Source of the DNA: Chitinophaga sp. HK235
Lineage (GTDB): Bacteria > Bacteroidota > Bacteroidia > Chitinophagales > Chitinophagaceae
DNA: 64,000 nt
Assembly: GCF_018255755.1 (NCBI RefSeq)
Contig: NZ_CP073766.1
Span: 5,640,501 to 5,704,500, forward strand
Direction: 5' to 3'
The notes below the pieces were generated by a model. It saw only the letters and a program-made list of their open reading frames with translations. It was not told the origin of the DNA and ran no database searches. Positions 60,190 through 64,000 of the stretch are shown piece after piece; within the stretch, counting starts at the first letter, position 1, and each line of letters opens with the position of its first letter. The position numbers and the translations under genes were made by a program.

Positions 60190-61275
60190 CTATTGTATTT
60201 TGTTGAACTTCAGCGGCATACCAGGTTTCAGCTGGAGGATACCGGTGGTAACCACCGTGTCTCCCGGTTGGAGGCCACTGGTGATCTGTACATTGTTTTC
60301 GTTGCGGATGCCTGTTTCTACGATCACAAATTTGGCTTTGCCACTATCGGCAACGATTACTTTTTTATCGCGGGTGCCAGGGATGACTGCCTGAGAGGGG
60401 ATCATGATAGCATCCGGAAGATCTCTGAGGGTGATCTTTACTTTAGCAAAAGATCCGGGGAAGAGTGTACCATTATTGTTGGGTATGATAGCCCTGAGTT
60501 TAACGGTGCGGGTGGTCAGGTCTATTTTCGGATCGATGGCGTAGATGCTGCCTTTGTATTCCTTATTGTCGCCGGCAACGGAGAAGTTAACCTGATCACC
60601 GATTTTGATGACGTTACGGTATTTTTCTGCTACGGCGAAGTCCATTTTAAGCGGATCTACCTGTTGGAGGGTAGTGATGATGGTAGCAGAAGATACAATG
60701 GCGCCTTCACTGACATTGCGGAGTCCCAGTTTGCCGCTGAAGGGCGCGCGGAGCTCAGTTTTCTGCAGCTGGGTCTGGGTGTATTGCATATCGGCGCCGT
60801 AGGCACTAACCTGGTTGCGGGTTACATCTACATCCTGGCGGCTGATGCCGTTTATTTTGAGCAGGTTTTCCTGGCGTTCGAGGGTTGTTTTGGCCAGTTC
60901 CTGTTGTAGTTTCAGTTTTTGTAATTGGGCACGGAGGTCTTCATCGTAGATTTTTACGAGGAGGTCGCCTTTTCTGACGTTGGTACCTTCTTTAAAATAG
61001 AGGTGGGTGATGCGGCCATTAATTTCCGGTTTAACTTCCACTTCTTCATTGCTTTGTAATGTTCCGCTTGCTTCGATGGCCTGAGCGAGGGCATCTGTTT
61101 TTACGATCCAGGCGTCTGTGAGGAGCTGTCTGGAGTTGGCTCCTTTGGCGGCGGCACCGCTGGTAGCGGCAGCAGCTTCTTTTTTGCCCGTTATTTTTTT
61201 ATAAATCAGGAAGATCACGATGCCTACAGCTACCACTATAATAGTGGAGCGGACTGTTTTGTTGATATTGGGCAT
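60190..61275 (-). CDS. RND periplasmic adaptor (membrane fusion protein)
   Basis: A 361-residue adaptor linking the permease to the outer-membrane channel. An N-terminal membrane anchor lies near residues 11-25 (IVVAVGIVIFLIYKK). The lipoyl halves are EVEVKPEINGRITHLYFKEGTNVRKGDLL and ELRAPFSGKLGLRNVSEGAIV, with a helical hairpin between them (about 110-165). The C-terminal part has the beta-barrel and membrane-proximal domains. It is the first gene of the three-gene operon; the permease starts 45 bp downstream. No regulator gene is adjacent. Confidence 0.95.
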   Translation of the reverse strand: MPNINKTVRSTIIVVAVGIVIFLIYKKITGKKEAAAATSGAAAKGANSRQLLTDAWIVKTDALAQAIEASGTLQSNEEVEVKPEINGRITHLYFKEGTNVRKGDLLVKIYDEDLRAQLQKLKLQQELAKTTLERQENLLKINGISRQDVDVTRNQVSAYGADMQYTQTQLQKTELRAPFSGKLGLRNVSEGAIVSSATIITTLQQVDPLKMDFAVAEKYRNVIKIGDQVNFSVAGDNKEYKGSIYAIDPKIDLTTRTVKLRAIIPNNNGTLFPGSFAKVKITLRDLPDAIMIPSQAVIPGTRDKKVIVADSGKAKFVIVETGIRNENNVQITSGLQPGDTVVTTGILQLKPGMPLKFNKIQ

Positions 61276-61808
61276 GTTGTTAAGCCTTTTAGCGATTAGC
61301 TTTTAATGATAAATTACCGAAGGTCAGTTAGTATTTTAACATTCTACTGTTGAGGTGTTGCATCCAGTTGTGTTACGTATAGCTAACGGCTTCTCATAAG
61401 CCGGACAAATTTAATAAATGGAGGGGGTGAATGGATGGGGTGACTGTTAATTAGCGTTAAGGGGTTAGATAAGTGGTGAAAAAGCGGGTTAAATGGATTT
61501 TTATTGTCCCGGAGGAGAGGGATATTTGAATATTTGGCTATTTTAGAACATGATAATATACGTTTTTTGGAAGAGATGAAGATGGGAGTACTGGTATTCA
61601 GGGGAATGGAAAAAAGGGGGAAAATCCTATCAGACGGGGGATACCGGGACATAAAATCTTTTATTAACAAAGTGAAGAATATGTTTACTGTATTGGGTTT
61701 GGGAGGAATAAAAAAGGAGAGTGCAGGTTAAAATTCGGGCTATCTCTTGGCAATTCAATAAAAATTATATTTTTGCACTCAAGTTTTAAACCAAAAACAC
61801 TTAAAATT
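61276..61808. other. 533-bp intergenic region between the RND operon and acpP
   Basis: A divergent gap. It holds the acpP promoter near its right end. A short plus-strand frame (61504-61731) is open but has odd composition and no family signal, so I do not call it a gene. Nothing else is clear. Confidence 0.6.
61747..61775 (+). promoter_or_regulatory. Promoter of acpP
   Basis: TTG (61747-61749) and TATTTTTG (61768-61775) are separated by 18 bp, an almost ideal Bacteroidota sigma-A promoter. The acpP ATG is 33 bp downstream. Confidence 0.7.
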
Positions 61809-62045
61809 ATGTCAGACATTGCATCAAGAGTTAAAAAGATCATCATTGACAAATTGGGCGTTGACGAAGCCGAGGTAACTCCTGAAGCCTCCTTCACCAA
61901 CGACTTAGGCGCTGACTCTTTGGATACGGTAGAACTGATTATGGAATTCGAAAAAGAATTCAACATCTCCATTCCTGACGAACAAGCTGAAACTATTACT
62001 ACTGTTGGCCAGGCAGTTGCTTACCTGGAAGAACATGTAAAATAA
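61809..62045 (+). CDS. acpP: Acyl carrier protein
   Basis: A 78-residue acidic helical protein that carries fatty acyl chains on 4'-phosphopantetheine. The attachment site is Ser37 in LGADSLDTVELIMEFE. The start at 61809 follows the promoter and opens on MSDIASRVKKIIIDKLGV; an upstream in-frame ATG at 61773 lies at the transcription start region. fabF follows after 23 bp, the classic acpP-fabF order. Confidence 0.98.
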   Translation: MSDIASRVKKIIIDKLGVDEAEVTPEASFTNDLGADSLDTVELIMEFEKEFNISIPDEQAETITTVGQAVAYLEEHVK

Positions 62046-62068
62046 TCCTACTAATCAGAATTGTTTTA

Positions 62069-63322
62069 ATGCAACCAAGACGAGTTGTCGTTACAGGTTT
62101 AGGCGCTCTTACACCGCTCGGCAATTCCGTAGCCGAATTCTGGCACGGATTGGCGAACGGTGTATCCGGCGCGGATTATATCCGTCAATTTGACGCTTCC
62201 AAGTTCAAAACCCGTTTTGCTTGTGAACTGAAGAATTTCGACCCTACTAACTACCTGGATAAGAAGGAGGCCCGCAAGATGGACCCCTTTACACAAACCG
62301 CGGTAATAGCCGCTGATCAGGCAATACAGGACGCCAATATCAACAAGGACAAGATCGATGTGGATCGGGCCGGTGTGATATGGGGCACCGGTGTTGGTGG
62401 GATGATTAACTTCAGTCACGAGTTAAGAGAATTTCATACCGGAGACGGGACTCCCCGTTTCAGCCCTTTCCTGATCACCAGGCTTATTCTTGATATTGCC
62501 GCTGGTTATATTTCTATCCGCCACGGCTTCAGAGGGCCTAATTTTTCCGTTGTATCTGCTTGTGCTTCTGCCACCAATGCAATTATTGAGGCGATGTACA
62601 GTATCCGTTACGGTAAGACCGATCTGGTGGTTACCGGCGGTTCGGAAAATGTGATCAACGAGCCTTGTGTTGGTGGTTTTAACGCCATGAAGGCTTTGTC
62701 TGAAAGAAACGATGATCCTAAGACCGCTTCCCGTCCTTTCGACCTCGACCGTGATGGTTTTGTAATGGGAGAAGGTGCAGGTGCGCTGGTACTGGAATCA
62801 TTGGACCATGCATTGGCGAGAGGTGCAAAAATTTATGCTGAGTTGGCCGGCGGAGGCGCTACAGCAGATGCCCATCATATCACTGCCCCTCATCCGGAAG
62901 GACTGGGTGCGATGAACGTAATGCGGCAGGCGCTGGCAGATTCCGGTTTACAGGCTAATGATATTGATTATATCAATGTACATGGTACTTCTACCCCACT
63001 GGGTGATATCGCAGAGGTAAAGGCTATTCAGAAAGTATTTGGTGAACATGCTTATGACCTCAACATCAGCTCCACCAAATCCATGACTGGCCACTTACTC
63101 GGTGCAGCCGGTGCTATTGAGTCAATAGCTGCTATCATGTCTATCATCAATGGTCTTGTACCACCCACAATTAACCATTTTACTGACGACCCTCAGCTGG
63201 ACCCGAAATTAAACTTTACCTTTAACACTGCACAGAAGAGAGATGTAAGAGCTGCATTATCCAATACCTTTGGTTTTGGTGGACATAATGCCTCTGTTAT
63301 TTTCAAAAAATTTGTTCCTTGA
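62069..63322 (+). CDS. fabF: Beta-ketoacyl-ACP synthase II
   Basis: A 417-residue condensing enzyme of type II fatty acid synthesis that extends acyl-ACP with malonyl-ACP. The catalytic triad is Cys165 (SACASATN), His305 (HGTSTPLGD) and His342 (SMTGHLLGAAG). The start RRVVVTGLGALTPLGNSV and the end NTFGFGGHNASVIFKK are standard. It is between acpP and rnc, an arrangement common in Bacteroidota. Confidence 0.98.
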   Translation: MQPRRVVVTGLGALTPLGNSVAEFWHGLANGVSGADYIRQFDASKFKTRFACELKNFDPTNYLDKKEARKMDPFTQTAVIAADQAIQDANINKDKIDVDRAGVIWGTGVGGMINFSHELREFHTGDGTPRFSPFLITRLILDIAAGYISIRHGFRGPNFSVVSACASATNAIIEAMYSIRYGKTDLVVTGGSENVINEPCVGGFNAMKALSERNDDPKTASRPFDLDRDGFVMGEGAGALVLESLDHALARGAKIYAELAGGGATADAHHITAPHPEGLGAMNVMRQALADSGLQANDIDYINVHGTSTPLGDIAEVKAIQKVFGEHAYDLNISSTKSMTGHLLGAAGAIESIAAIMSIINGLVPPTINHFTDDPQLDPKLNFTFNTAQKRDVRAALSNTFGFGGHNASVIFKKFVP

Positions 63323-63332
63323 TCTTGATCGT

Positions 63333-64000
63333 GTGAGATTACTGCCAGGATTTTTATATCGACTCGTATCCAAGAAGAGGCACTTATACAAAGAGCTCAC
63401 CAGCCTGTTGGGTTTCCCGCCAGGTAACTTTGCCCTGTATGAGATAGCCCTTAGCCACCGCTCGAGCAAAGAGAAGTTTCTCGAAAGCAATGAGCGGCTG
63501 GAATACCTTGGTGATGCCATTCTGGGAGCAATTGTGGGTGATTATCTCTTTAAAAAATATCCTTACAAAACAGAAGGATATCTCACAGAGATGCGCTCCA
63601 AAATTGTAAACCGCCAGCAACTCAATGATATCGCTATCAAAATGGGGCTGCGCAAACTCACTATCTACGACAAGTACAACAGCTTTCTGAAAATCAGTCA
63701 GATCTTCGGTAATACCCTCGAAGCCCTCGTAGGCGCTGTATACCTCGACCGCGGCTACAATAAAACCCAGCAGTTTGTACATAAACGCATCCTCATGCCC
63801 TACATCGATATGGAGCTGCTGGAAAGCGTGGAAATGAACCACAAAAACAAACTGTATGGCTGGGCCAATAAAAACGGCAAAGTCCTCGAGTTCGAACTCC
63901 TTGAAGAACAAATGGACAATGGCCGGCGTATCTTTACTGTAGGCGCTGTAGTAGACGGTGAACTGATTTGCACCGGTAAAGCCTTCAATAAAAAAGACGC
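63333..64000 (+). CDS. rnc: Ribonuclease III, partial at the right edge
   Basis: An open frame of 222 codons runs off the window. The RNase III signature NERLEYLGDAILGAIVGDYL (about residues 53-72) and EALVGAVYLDRGY show the catalytic Glu and Asp positions. EMRSKIVNRQQLNDIA follows the family pattern. The double-stranded RNA-binding domain has begun (HKNKLYGWANKNGKVLEFELL) but is cut. The start codon is uncertain: GTG at 63333 is favoured, while TTG at 63312 would overlap the fabF end. It processes rRNA and other double-stranded RNA. Confidence 0.93.
   Translation, partial: MRLLPGFLYRLVSKKRHLYKELTSLLGFPPGNFALYEIALSHRSSKEKFLESNERLEYLGDAILGAIVGDYLFKKYPYKTEGYLTEMRSKIVNRQQLNDIAIKMGLRKLTIYDKYNSFLKISQIFGNTLEALVGAVYLDRGYNKTQQFVHKRILMPYIDMELLESVEMNHKNKLYGWANKNGKVLEFELLEEQMDNGRRIFTVGAVVDGELICTGKAFNKKD

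Noticed and set aside
61504..61731. Open frame of 75 codons before acpP
   Set aside because: Low complexity, no motif, no promoter or ribosome site, and only one in-frame Met at its start; left as uncalled intergenic sequence.
1..64000. tRNA genes, rRNA, CRISPR arrays, transposases or phage genes
   Set aside because: No tRNA T-loop and anticodon pattern, no direct-repeat array, and no transposase or integrase motif was seen anywhere in the window.

Overview
The window reads as a chromosomal segment from a Bacteroidota, most likely a Chitinophagaceae member close to Chitinophaga (inference). The reasons are a SusC/SusD pair, a FecR anti-sigma factor next to a TonB receptor, LytS/LytTR regulation, -7 promoter boxes of the TAnnTTTG type, an IleRS of the GIHH type, a group II GGGP synthase and several Bacteroidota-specific DUF families. 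About 49 protein genes are supported. I found no rRNA, tRNA, CRISPR array, insertion sequence or phage gene.

Layout. 1-600: no protein gene, but paired arms and an intrinsic terminator that suggest a small structured RNA. 601-9334: a PepSY-like secreted protein, ileS, a DksA-like protein with a histone-H1-like tail, a GT2-HAD fusion enzyme and an MsbA-type ABC exporter. 9545-18343: housekeeping genes (rbfA, a LolC/E-type permease, the N-terminal half of a split transketolase, a WecA/MraY-type transferase, frr, an EamA transporter, PPK2, mscL, a DUF3078 protein, scpA). 18348-22857: an AraC regulator followed by pirin, YceI, nitroreductase, OsmC and a second pirin, which looks like an oxidative or electrophile defence island. 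23008-31551: a HAD phosphatase, a coiled-coil protein, a PAS sensor without an ATPase domain, a PaaE-like flavin/iron-sulfur reductase, dxs, a LytS/LytTR two-component pair with direct repeats upstream, and GGGP synthase.

31886-37738: class II ribonucleotide reductase with an inverted DnaA-box pair upstream, a 549-bp gap with two predicted short transcripts, an Asn-rich secreted protein, a YcxB-like protein and a DUF2490 barrel. 37892-44382: SusD and SusC, a GNAT acetyltransferase and a divergent PRPP-synthase-like protein. 44522-52468: a CarboxypepD-like secreted protein, then an operon-like run of FecR, an STN-bearing TonB receptor, a beta-helix surface lipoprotein, a second lipoprotein and a shortened copy of the first. 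This run is the best candidate for an uncharacterised uptake or surface system. 52695-61275: a secreted Asp-nucleophile hydrolase, an ECF sigma factor with an S41 protease, and a complete RND efflux operon. 61809 to the right edge: acpP, fabF and a truncated rnc.

The housekeeping genes cover translation (IleRS, RbfA, RRF), chromosome segregation (ScpA), isoprenoid and lipid precursors (Dxs, GGGPS, AcpP, FabF) and nucleotide supply (NrdJ, PRPP-like, PPK2). The accessory content is mostly envelope biology. Most intergenic gaps between convergent genes hold strong hairpin terminators, several of which reuse the same stem sequence.
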